DNA from: WTJY01 sp045105475
Lineage (GTDB): Bacteria; Chloroflexota; Anaerolineae; Promineifilales; Promineifilaceae
Assembly (NCBI GenBank): GCA_045105475.1
Contig: JBGCDP010000170.1
Coordinates: forward strand, 1-64,000
Length of the DNA stretch: 64,000 nt
Reading direction: 5' to 3'
Below, one piece after another: positions 50,833 through 59,209 of this stretch. The notes below the pieces were generated by a model. It saw only the letters and a list, made by a program, of their open reading frames with translations. It was not told the DNA's origin and searched no databases. A program made the translations under genes and the position numbers. Position 1 is the stretch's first letter, and each line of letters opens with the position of its first letter.

Positions 50833-53562
50833 TTAAGGTCGTGCAATCGTTGTGCTCGTTACATCATTCGCACCACTATTATACGTTAAACCGGTTCCAC
50901 TAATCCCAGTTACACTGAATGTGATTGAGCTTACATTACCTTTTAGGTTCGATTTAGAAACCGTACATTGTCCATTACTGTCGGTCGTGCAGCTCGCACC
51001 GCCGTTGGCCCCATTGCTCCATGAGCCATCAACTGTGGCTCCTGAAACCGGGTTATGGTTGGCGTCGTGAACGGTGACGAGGATAGATGCCACCCATCTA
51101 TTTCTTGGTGCACTTGAACTTGAACCATCTAATTGACCCACATGCACATCGCTCACAGCTGAAGGAGTATTGGTTGGTAACGGTGTACTCGTTGCTACGG
51201 GAGTGTTTGTCGCTACGGGGGTGTTAGTTGGAACGGCCGTATTTGTTGGGGTTGCTGTTGCTACCGGAGGGCCAAATGTGCCATCGACAACGACCGCGAA
51301 TGGCTGTGCTCCGTTGGGAACGTTATAGCCTGTGACAGATACAGTCCAAGTACCTGACGCCGCCGATTGAATGTACACATTCTCCACATTGTTTACCCGG
51401 TCGGTGTTTCCACCTGCTTGTGACCAGCCATTGTTAAACACATTGCCGCGATACTGCGTACCGTTTGGTGCTGTTACAACTAAGTCAAGGTCATTAACTA
51501 GATTTTGCGAGGCGGCTTCGATTGATGGATAGTCACTCCAAACGATTGATACTTTGAACTTGCTGCCAGCTGAACTGACATTGTATTGATAGGTCGCATT
51601 TCCCGAGGTATTTAGTCCACTTGAATTGTCTATAAATAGAAGAGAACCATCGGTAGCCTTCGCCACATCAATTCGGCCCCAACCTTCATGGACATTTGGA
51701 ATTGGGAAGTCATTGTCATTTGAGCCGTCATTGTTTTCATCTAATAGATCAACGGCCGAATTAATCATTGTTGCTTTGACTAGCGCGGCACTAGCACTAT
51801 GCCCATGGGCTTTGTTGTAGTAGTCACGAATAACAGTTGCCCCACCGGCCGCAATTGGGTTCGACATCGAGGTGCCACCCATATATTTGTAGAAAGCATT
51901 ATAAGGGATACCCCAACCGTCATACTGAGACCCACCCGTTTGTGGGTTTGTTTGGCTGCCATACTCTTGTTGATATAGATCAGAGAAAGTTGAAAGGATC
52001 CATGTGCCTGGTGCGACGATGTCCGGCTTGATCCGGCCGTCATCAGTTGGGCCACGGCTCGAGAAAGGAGCCATCTGCTCTTGATTTCCGGCCGTTGAGT
52101 CGCTGTTAAGCGGTTCAGTCGTGAATCCCCATCTTGCTCCAGCTGTTCCCAGATTATTTGTGCCGCCCATGCTGTTACACGTTTGGCCTGCCTGATAGGT
52201 ATCAGATGAGACATAACTTAAACCGGTGTCACAAGCGAAATTATCTGGCCGGGCATTTTCACTTGCACCAACCGTAATCGTGTTTTTCGCTGTAGCCGGA
52301 GACCCGATCGAGTCATTATCAACAACCCCGTTGCTATTTGCATCGGCACCGTCATTTCCGGCCGAAAACGTAATCGTCATATCTGGGTTATTCCAGATAA
52401 ATTCGTCAGTCTGGGCACTATTGGCCGTATAAACACCGGCTTGGTCACTGCCCCAAGAATTAGCATGGATACGAGCGCCATCGTTATAAGCTTGCTGATA
52501 AAGATTGTTAAGATTGTCTGGTAGACCAGTTAATAGATAGCCGTTCGCAGGCCATCCGGCTCTTTGACAGCGTTTTGAAATATTTGCAAAGTTTTCCGTG
52601 GCTTGAAAAACAAGCCCTGCTGCTGGTGCGGTACCTCGTCCGAGTCCAGTTACAGGATCACCAGAACTTAAGACAGAGCCAGCAACATGCGTCCCGTGAG
52701 CACTATCTACGTCTATTGCACCATCATCAAAAATTGTTTTAACACAGATGTCTGTAGCCCCAGGCCAATTATTAACAGAAACCACCCGATTCGCCTGAAT
52801 GTCACGATGAGCACCTGAAACGGTTCCGTCACCGATACCGGTATCTGCTACCGCCGCGATCTGAGTTGACCCGTCATACCCATTGGCATTTGCGATCGCG
52901 CCGCCAATGATGACACCTGCGCCTGAGTCGTTATGTTTTTCGTGTAAAACATTGGCATCAAAATTATCGATCCAAGCGACATCTGTCACGCGCGCAACCG
53001 CTTCGATTTGCTCGATGTTTGCATCGATTACAATTGTTTGACCATCACGGCCCAATACTTCCGCTCCGCTTTGGGCGATTGCGGCTCTTACTTGGCCTGC
53101 ATTGGCACCCTTTTCAACTCGGATGCGATATAGGTTTTCCCCTTCGATATTGAGATCAGGGCTAAGTTTGAATGCTGGTTGAAAAATGCCGACCCAATTG
53201 ATCGCATTAAGATTGCTAACACGTGCAGCCTGAGCTGGGTTCATACGAACCTTGAATGCGAAATCTGGAATGTACTCAAGGATTTCCCCACCATTGGCTT
53301 CAAGCTCATCTTTCCATTCTGCATGGATGGGTCCTGTAAATTGAACGATGTAATAACCTTTTGCCCCACTGGCTAATTCAGCTACTTCTAGCCCTGGAGC
53401 TATATTTGGCTGGTTTCCAGCGGCAGGATTAAACGTATACCCTTTCAGGCGAATTGATGGGCCACCGTTTTGGGCTTCAAGTGAATGTGAGCTGCCTGAA
53501 GCGAAGAATATCATCGCACCAAAAATCATGATGCTCATAAAAGCTGTGCATTTTTTTAGCAT
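50833..53562 (-). CDS. Secreted S8 subtilase with TP-rich linker and C-terminal Ig-like domain
   Basis: 909 residues. A signal peptide (MSIMIFGAMIFFASGSS) is followed by a long propeptide (~40-205). The peptidase domain has Asp240 in AAVADTGIGDG, His289 in DSAHGTHVAG, Asn403 in SAGNDG and Ser565 in GGTSMSNPIAAG. A proprotein-type beta domain (FKVSIVWSDYP...) precedes a linker of TPTNT/ATNTPV repeats and a final ~95-residue Ig/bacterial-Ig-like domain with two Cys (SCTTDSNGQC). It has no membrane anchor, so it is released or loosely attached. It is co-directional with the larger subtilase upstream but each has its own terminator. Confidence 0.93.
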   Translation of the reverse strand: MLKKCTAFMSIMIFGAMIFFASGSSHSLEAQNGGPSIRLKGYTFNPAAGNQPNIAPGLEVAELASGAKGYYIVQFTGPIHAEWKDELEANGGEILEYIPDFAFKVRMNPAQAARVSNLNAINWVGIFQPAFKLSPDLNIEGENLYRIRVEKGANAGQVRAAIAQSGAEVLGRDGQTIVIDANIEQIEAVARVTDVAWIDNFDANVLHEKHNDSGAGVIIGGAIANANGYDGSTQIAAVADTGIGDGTVSGAHRDIQANRVVSVNNWPGATDICVKTIFDDGAIDVDSAHGTHVAGSVLSSGDPVTGLGRGTAPAAGLVFQATENFANISKRCQRAGWPANGYLLTGLPDNLNNLYQQAYNDGARIHANSWGSDQAGVYTANSAQTDEFIWNNPDMTITFSAGNDGADANSNGVVDNDSIGSPATAKNTITVGASENARPDNFACDTGLSYVSSDTYQAGQTCNSMGGTNNLGTAGARWGFTTEPLNSDSTAGNQEQMAPFSSRGPTDDGRIKPDIVAPGTWILSTFSDLYQQEYGSQTNPQTGGSQYDGWGIPYNAFYKYMGGTSMSNPIAAGGATVIRDYYNKAHGHSASAALVKATMINSAVDLLDENNDGSNDNDFPIPNVHEGWGRIDVAKATDGSLLFIDNSSGLNTSGNATYQYNVSSAGSKFKVSIVWSDYPSIEAASQNLVNDLDLVVTAPNGTQYRGNVFNNGWSQAGGNTDRVNNVENVYIQSAASGTWTVSVTGYNVPNGAQPFAVVVDGTFGPPVATATPTNTAVPTNTPVATNTPVATSTPLPTNTPSAVSDVHVGQLDGSSSSAPRNRWVASILVTVHDANHNPVSGATVDGSWSNGANGGASCTTDSNGQCTVSKSNLKGNVSSITFSVTGISGTGLTYNSGANDVTSTTIARP

Positions 53563-53638
53563 TCTTTTCGATCCTTAATTGCTGTCTCTTATAGGGGGTT
53601 GAATGAAAGTTTTTTAAGTAGGATCTCTGTTCTAATAA

Positions 53639-53674
53639 AACCGGCCGCAGCTCGTTATAAAACTGCGGCCGGTT
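53639..53674 (-). terminator. Terminator built on CGGCCG
   Basis: AACCGGCCGCAG (53639-53650) pairs with CTGCGGCCGGTT (53663-53674), a perfect 12-bp GC-rich stem; on the minus strand it is followed by TTTATT. It lies 38 bases after the 997-residue subtilase stop. Confidence 0.8.
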
Positions 53675-53711
53675 GAATAATCAACTAACTAACGCTAGGT
53701 CGTAGACCTGC

Positions 53712-56705
53712 CTAGCGATTGTCTACTTCAACAAGTGTTAATCCGATTAGACCTGAAGCATCACTGTGAGAAACAGCACCTAAATGCCATTCACCCGCCG
53801 TTGCACCGGTCCAGCTCACGTCAATCGTGTCATTGCTGCCAATGACGGCCGCGGTTGGTGCTGAATCAACAGTCATGTTTCCACCAGGTGTCGCAGAGAC
53901 AACCCATGTGTACAAGTCATAATCTGCGCTGGCACCTGCAGTCTGCCAACCATGAACAAAGACATACCATGTGCCATCGTCTGGTAAAGCGATGTTGACG
54001 ATTTCATCCGTACCACCGCTGGTACTTGAAGCGACAAGATTTAACGATGGATCAAAGACAAAAATGTCAATGTCAACCGCTGGATCGTTAACCGCTTCAG
54101 GTGGCATCGCAATTCGCAGATAAGCCGCACCACTGGTGTTGATGGTGTGCAAGTTGCTGAATCCATCACTTGGGCTAAATGCTTGATCAGGGTCTTGTAC
54201 AACACTGTCAGAAATGATGTTCGCAGCTTCGAGCCCGTGAGCTGCGGCTGAATAATCACCTGAATAACCGAACGTGACACCAAAGCTTGCGTTACCAGAA
54301 TCTCCACTACCTAGCACGCTGGCTGGTGAATTAAAGAGGGTGGCACGCACCGCAATTGGACTGCGGACATCGTAATGCCCGGTCGAATCACTCCATGTTA
54401 ACGAGCCAAATGCCCATTGTCCGATTGGAGCTGAACCATCATTCGTGATCGTCACGCTATAGGTTCTTGTCTGGCCTTTCTTGATCTTGAAGCTCGATGG
54501 TGAAACGCTGACGGTATAGCCTGGAGGGGCATCAACAGAAACGTTGTAAGTACGCCATCCATTTTCATTTGCAACACTGGTAACGGTTCTTTCGATCGTC
54601 TGGCTGCCTGGCAGCTCTGCAATTCCGATTGAAGCCAAGTTCAAATCGCTCGCATCAGTTGGGATGCCTGCACTTGCTAATCCGGGACAAGTCGTTGGGC
54701 TCAAGGCAGATGGCTCTGCGTCACACAAGAATCCAAGATATTCTAAGAAACCGGCGTCGTAAACCAACCCTGGTTGGAAGGCTGAACCTTTGTGAACCGG
54801 GCTACCTGGATTGACATGACCGGCACCGAAGTCAAATGGATCGGCCGGAGTCGAGCCATCTTCTTTTGCCACTTCTTGATAAGCGGTGGTCATAATGGCT
54901 GATTTTGCCATTGCAGGGGTCCAATCTGGGTGTGCCTGTTTAATCAGGGCGAAAATACCAGCGATATGCGGGCTAGACATCGATGTACCCGCTATGGCTT
55001 GGAATAGTTCTCCCGGAACTGATCCTGCATCTGGGAATGGTGAGCCACCCGCTAGAATCTGCACGCCAGGAGCAGTGATGTCCGGTTTGATGATGTCTTC
55101 AGCCACGACGTTTGACCCACGTGACGAGAAGCCAGCCATTTTCGGGGCGTCAACAATAGTTGCAGCGCCACCATTGATTTGAGCCACAGCCGAAGCACCG
55201 GCCGAATCGATGTATGCTTTGACAACATTGCCATCGGTGTCATTGATATGGACTGAAGGTAACCAGTGGGTGTCTGAGATCAAAGCTTGGCCGTCTGTTT
55301 GGTTTGATAAGATCATACCTGCACCACCTGCTAGGTAGACGGCATATCCTTTTGCAACGCGAGCAATCGCACCACGTTTACAATAAACGATCTTGCCTGC
55401 AACCATGCTTGGATCTAAAGCGCCAGGATTACAAAGTGCATCCCCTGCATCTTCTGCATCGATCAATGGCAATTCTGCTGTTCCACCGGTGATAGATACA
55501 CCAAAGAACTCCCAGCCGTCACTAGATGAAGCTGAGCCTTGGAATGAGCGCGGTTGGGTGCTAGCACCCACTGTGGTAATCCAAGGTACTGATCCGGGTC
55601 CGCCGACTGTTCCTGCGCCTGGGCCGCTGTTTCCGGCCGATGTAGCCACAAAGACGCCAGCATCTGCGGCAAATAGATAAGCTATATCATCTGCACCGGT
55701 TAAGCTCGGGCCACCACCGACTGAGTAGTTGATGACGTCAACACCGTCAGCGACAGCTTGATCGATCGCGGCCGCAAGGTCTGAACCAAATCCACCCAAG
55801 TTGCCCAACCCTTTGTAAGCGATCACATGGGCACGTGGGGCGATACCAGAAACGGTTCCGCGGTTAATGCCTAAGACGGTTGCGGTAACCCCAGCATTGC
55901 CCGCTGCGGTCGAGGCGGTATGTGTTCCATGACCATCATCATCACGTGCTGAATCAAATTCATCTGGATCAGCACCGATAACGGCACGATAGGTTGGCAA
56001 GATTTGCCGGGCACCAATTAATTTGTTGTTACAAGTGAACGGAGCATCGTTTGGATTATGAGCGGTGTTCCCAAAATCACAAGTTGCGTAGACCGAACCA
56101 TCAAGGGTGACTGGAGGAGCTGCAAAGCTTCCGTCGTCAGCAAAACTTGGATGTTCTGGCCAAATGCCTGAGTCGATGACACCAACAACAACACCTTCAC
56201 CGTCGTATCCAGTTGCCCAAGCACCGGCCGGGCCGTCAAGGTCCAAAAAGCCGGGGCTGCTTTCAGTGGTGAGCTGACGTAATTCATCATCCATCACCAT
56301 TCTTACACCAACCTGACTCTTAATCGCTTTGGCTTGATCTTCAGTTAAGAGAGCTGAATAACCGTTTAAAGCGATAGTGTAATCATGGACTTTCTGACTG
56401 TTAGATGCGCCAGCATCTGCCAAAGAATCCTCATGTGTTGAAATCAAATGGCTTTGATATTTTTTTACTTTTGCACTATTGGGATTTACTTTGTTTCCTT
56501 TACCCGGCTTTGTAGCAGGTAATTTTGCAATCTCTCCCTCATAGGCGATAACAGGATTTAACTCCATAACCACGATGTAGCTTTTAACTTCTGGTTGTGC
56601 AGGACTGGCAGACCCAATCGACACAATAAACAACAATAAACCTAAAGCTGAAAGTGTAAACGCAATCGAACGCTTCAAAAATTTTGAATTTAATTGATTT
56701 GACAT
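53712..56705 (-). CDS. Secreted S8 subtilase with PA domain (cucumisin/lactocepin-like)
   Basis: 997 residues. Signal peptide (RSIAFTLSALGLLLFIVS), I9 propeptide (~40-145, YIVVMEL ... NGYSALLTEDQA), catalytic domain with Asp178 (GVIDSGIWPEHP), His259 (DDGHGTHTAS) and Ser574 (AGTSMSSPH). A protease-associated insert (~400-520, AGKIVYCKRG ... GGAGMILSN) sits inside it. An Fn3-like domain (~690-780, VSPSSFKIKKGQTRTYSVTI) and a pre-peptidase-type C-terminal beta domain (YLRIAMPPEAVNDPAVDIDI) follow. The architecture resembles plant-type and streptococcal lactocepin-like proteases. TAGGAGA lies ~5 bases before the ATG. Extracellular. Confidence 0.94.
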   Translation of the reverse strand: MSNQLNSKFLKRSIAFTLSALGLLLFIVSIGSASPAQPEVKSYIVVMELNPVIAYEGEIAKLPATKPGKGNKVNPNSAKVKKYQSHLISTHEDSLADAGASNSQKVHDYTIALNGYSALLTEDQAKAIKSQVGVRMVMDDELRQLTTESSPGFLDLDGPAGAWATGYDGEGVVVGVIDSGIWPEHPSFADDGSFAAPPVTLDGSVYATCDFGNTAHNPNDAPFTCNNKLIGARQILPTYRAVIGADPDEFDSARDDDGHGTHTASTAAGNAGVTATVLGINRGTVSGIAPRAHVIAYKGLGNLGGFGSDLAAAIDQAVADGVDVINYSVGGGPSLTGADDIAYLFAADAGVFVATSAGNSGPGAGTVGGPGSVPWITTVGASTQPRSFQGSASSSDGWEFFGVSITGGTAELPLIDAEDAGDALCNPGALDPSMVAGKIVYCKRGAIARVAKGYAVYLAGGAGMILSNQTDGQALISDTHWLPSVHINDTDGNVVKAYIDSAGASAVAQINGGAATIVDAPKMAGFSSRGSNVVAEDIIKPDITAPGVQILAGGSPFPDAGSVPGELFQAIAGTSMSSPHIAGIFALIKQAHPDWTPAMAKSAIMTTAYQEVAKEDGSTPADPFDFGAGHVNPGSPVHKGSAFQPGLVYDAGFLEYLGFLCDAEPSALSPTTCPGLASAGIPTDASDLNLASIGIAELPGSQTIERTVTSVANENGWRTYNVSVDAPPGYTVSVSPSSFKIKKGQTRTYSVTITNDGSAPIGQWAFGSLTWSDSTGHYDVRSPIAVRATLFNSPASVLGSGDSGNASFGVTFGYSGDYSAAAHGLEAANIISDSVVQDPDQAFSPSDGFSNLHTINTSGAAYLRIAMPPEAVNDPAVDIDIFVFDPSLNLVASSTSGGTDEIVNIALPDDGTWYVFVHGWQTAGASADYDLYTWVVSATPGGNMTVDSAPTAAVIGSNDTIDVSWTGATAGEWHLGAVSHSDASGLIGLTLVEVDNR

Positions 56706-57107
56706 TTTTTCTCCTAAATACTTTTGAATTCCTTTAGTTGGAACTGGCTGCCCTCAAATCGTAGTATGGCTATAGTGACCTGAATTTAGATTGATTTACC
56801 CTCCTATGTGTATTGTGGTTGGCCAGATCTAGCTCTCAATACAACCCGTTGATCAGTTGAAATTAGATTTTCTAACACAACTATCTTACCGATCTAGAGG
56901 CGAATAAAATACCTAAAGAACTCTAGGAAAACAGGACTAAATTAGAGAAAAGGAATTGCTTTGGCGCAATTAATTGGATGTAAATGTGATTGTGGCGTGT
57001 TTTTATCGATTTGTTTTATGCAGTTTGATCGATAAAACGATTTGGAAGCACAATCAGCGGTAGGGCCGCTATTTGATGGGCTCAACTCAGCATAAGGCTC
57101 TTAAATA
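56706..57107. other. Non-coding region with a 10-bp palindrome between subtilase and TPR regulator
   Basis: About 400 bases of AT-rich sequence without a credible gene. TTTTATCGAT (57001-57010) and ATCGATAAAA (57028-57037) form a perfect inverted repeat around 17 bases, each arm holding the palindrome ATCGAT. It lies ~70 bases past the stop of the TPR regulator gene. It has no T-run of terminator type, so a protein-binding site is possible. It must also contain the promoter of the subtilase, which I could not pinpoint. Confidence 0.45.
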
Positions 57108-59078
57108 TCATAGCAGCCGGTAGTGTACGGATCGACCTTTCCCAGCTTTTTCAATAATGCTCTTTTCAACGAGATCCTGTAATTCTCTCAATGCTTGACG
57201 CGGGGATAACTGAGTTATTGATTGGAACTCTCGATTCGTGATTTTTCCATATTGGCGCATGTGGTGAATTGCTGCCATTTGGCGGTCATTCAAATTCTCT
57301 AAATTATCTTGGAACCCAAATTTTTCTTTTAGCTTGAAAAATTCTTCAGCCAAGCTTGAATTCCCAAATTCTTGAGCCAAAGCAACCCCTTTCTTATAAA
57401 AATCCCAAAACTTGGCTACATCGTTGACCTCACCATAAACTTCCGCCAAATCATAAGCGGTGTGGGTTTGCCAATTGAGATTCCCCATGTTTGTAAGCAT
57501 TTCCCATGCAGCCTCATACTCCTTAATCGCATTTTCATAATCTTTTTGTATGAAATACAGTCCCCCTAGCGTTTTTCGGTTAACGGCTAAGACTTCTAAG
57601 TTGCCTATTTCTTTTGCAATAACACTGCTTTTTTCTAGATAATCACTGGATTTCCCAAAGTCGCCTAGTTGTGCATAAATGACTCCCAAGTTATATGACA
57701 TTTCAGCCATGCGAACAGAGTCTCCAATTTCGCTTGCGGCAAGCCAGGCTTGTTGGCCATGTGACGCAGCTTTTTTCAAATCATTCTTTTTGGTTGATAG
57801 GCGGGTCCAAGCTGACTGTAAATAAGAAAATATTTCCCGATTAGATTCATCAATAATCTGGGTAGCTTCTTGTAAACTATTTTCAGCAATGTCTAATTGA
57901 TTCTCGTGTAGATAAACATTTGCTTGACCGATAAACGCCTGTGTTAGTAGATCAGTATTAACTTTCTCTGTACTGAGTAATTGGATGCAGTAGTTATAGT
58001 GAGCCAAGGCTTCATCTAGATTAATTAGGAAAAGAGCCATTGCCCGTTGATAATAAGCTTGGGCTTTTAAAGCGATCGATTCTGCACTCAATGCTTTTTG
58101 ATAAGCATCGATTGCTCCTTCAAGGTTCCCCATTAGTTTAAGATTGTCGCCTTCCAGAAGTTGGATTTGAATCCACGTATCATCATTTAATTCTGTCCGT
58201 TTTAAACTTCTTAGTAGTTGCTGCAAATCCTCAATTTGCATGTCATTGATAATTGCCTCATGGTTATTCAGTAATATGCTGGCGCATTTTTGCGGCTGAT
58301 TGGCCTTTTTATAGTGTGTGGCGGCTTCGATAAAATTTTCTTGTTCTAGAAAATAATCGGCCATTAATTCATGCCATTCTTCAATTTCATTTGATGAGAG
58401 CTGAAGTGCTAGAAAGTCGATAGTTTCTGGATGAACGAGTACAGTTGAGAAAGTTGGATCACTGATGATTAGTCCAGAATTGACTAATTCAGAGAGCGAC
58501 TGAATTAAATCTGAATTGTCATTTACTTGAAGCACCGAGCTGATTAAGCGATAAGGCATCGATTGGCCAAATGCGGCGAGAAGACGAAGAATTTTTCTGG
58601 AATAATTTGTTTGCAGCTTGTATTGATCTTCGAGAGAATAGTTTTTACGCCGTTTTCCATCGACCGGTGATTTGATTTCTTCTAATAAAACTTGTGTGAC
58701 GGCTGCAATTGCTTCTGAGCGTACCAAATAAAGGGTTTGGTCTGCGATCCCCATTTTTTCAGATAATTCAGCAACTTTTAAACCCTCTAAGTAAAAAAAG
58801 TTAAGTGTATTAAAATTTCGCCATTCATTTGCATACCAGTTGTGTTCTCCACCAGGTTTTAGACGGTCGGTGGCCCAACGTAAAACGGATCTAAATGTCC
58901 GGCCGCGTATGTCTGGTGTAATTGGATGGCCTGTAAGTAAACAGTCTGTTACCAATCTAGTCTGAGCGAGAGGCAGAGCGGAAAGCTCTAAAATGCGCCC
59001 TTCGCGGACATATTTGAAGCCATCCCCTACATCTTTTTGGATTTCAGGTAAAGTGTGTTGATTCATATTGAATTTCAA
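57108..59078 (-). CDS. TPR regulator with N-terminal HTH and C-terminal winged helix
   Basis: 656 residues, soluble. Residues ~60-130 contain a sigma-region-4/HTH-like segment (YLEGLKVAELSEKMGIADQTL). Residues ~150-245 are helical and resemble the winged-helix module that follows the NTPase in STAND regulators, but no P-loop is present. From ~245 to ~590 are TPR-like helix pairs (EGAIDAYQKALSAESIALKAQ, DFGKSSDYLEKSSVIAKEIGN, DYENAIKEYEAAW). The last ~60 residues are a winged helix (AIHHMRQYGKITNREFQ ... LRELQDLVEKSIIEK). It is divergent from the clostripain-like gene across 131 bases, suggesting control of that gene. HIP-poor and AT-rich. Confidence 0.8.
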   Translation of the reverse strand: MKFNMNQHTLPEIQKDVGDGFKYVREGRILELSALPLAQTRLVTDCLLTGHPITPDIRGRTFRSVLRWATDRLKPGGEHNWYANEWRNFNTLNFFYLEGLKVAELSEKMGIADQTLYLVRSEAIAAVTQVLLEEIKSPVDGKRRKNYSLEDQYKLQTNYSRKILRLLAAFGQSMPYRLISSVLQVNDNSDLIQSLSELVNSGLIISDPTFSTVLVHPETIDFLALQLSSNEIEEWHELMADYFLEQENFIEAATHYKKANQPQKCASILLNNHEAIINDMQIEDLQQLLRSLKRTELNDDTWIQIQLLEGDNLKLMGNLEGAIDAYQKALSAESIALKAQAYYQRAMALFLINLDEALAHYNYCIQLLSTEKVNTDLLTQAFIGQANVYLHENQLDIAENSLQEATQIIDESNREIFSYLQSAWTRLSTKKNDLKKAASHGQQAWLAASEIGDSVRMAEMSYNLGVIYAQLGDFGKSSDYLEKSSVIAKEIGNLEVLAVNRKTLGGLYFIQKDYENAIKEYEAAWEMLTNMGNLNWQTHTAYDLAEVYGEVNDVAKFWDFYKKGVALAQEFGNSSLAEEFFKLKEKFGFQDNLENLNDRQMAAIHHMRQYGKITNREFQSITQLSPRQALRELQDLVEKSIIEKAGKGRSVHYRLL

Positions 59079-59170
59079 ATCACCTTAAAGATTTCCTTAA
59101 GGTTGAGTTTGTATTTTGTGTACACGAATCTAGTTGTTTGATTTTTTTTTGGATCGAATTCCTGAAAATA

Positions 59171-59200
59171 GTACTTTATTCAGCCAAAGTTGAATAGTAC
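59171..59200 (+). promoter_or_regulatory. Interrupted palindrome abutting the ribosome site of the clostripain-like gene
   Basis: GTAC-TT-TATTCA (59171-59182) and TGAATA-GTAC (59191-59200) form an inverted repeat with a two-base bulge and eight-base centre. GAGG (59201-59204) follows at once, then the ATG at 59210. It could be an operator for the divergent regulator or an mRNA hairpin limiting ribosome access. Confidence 0.45.
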
Positions 59201-59209
59201 GAGGTTTTT

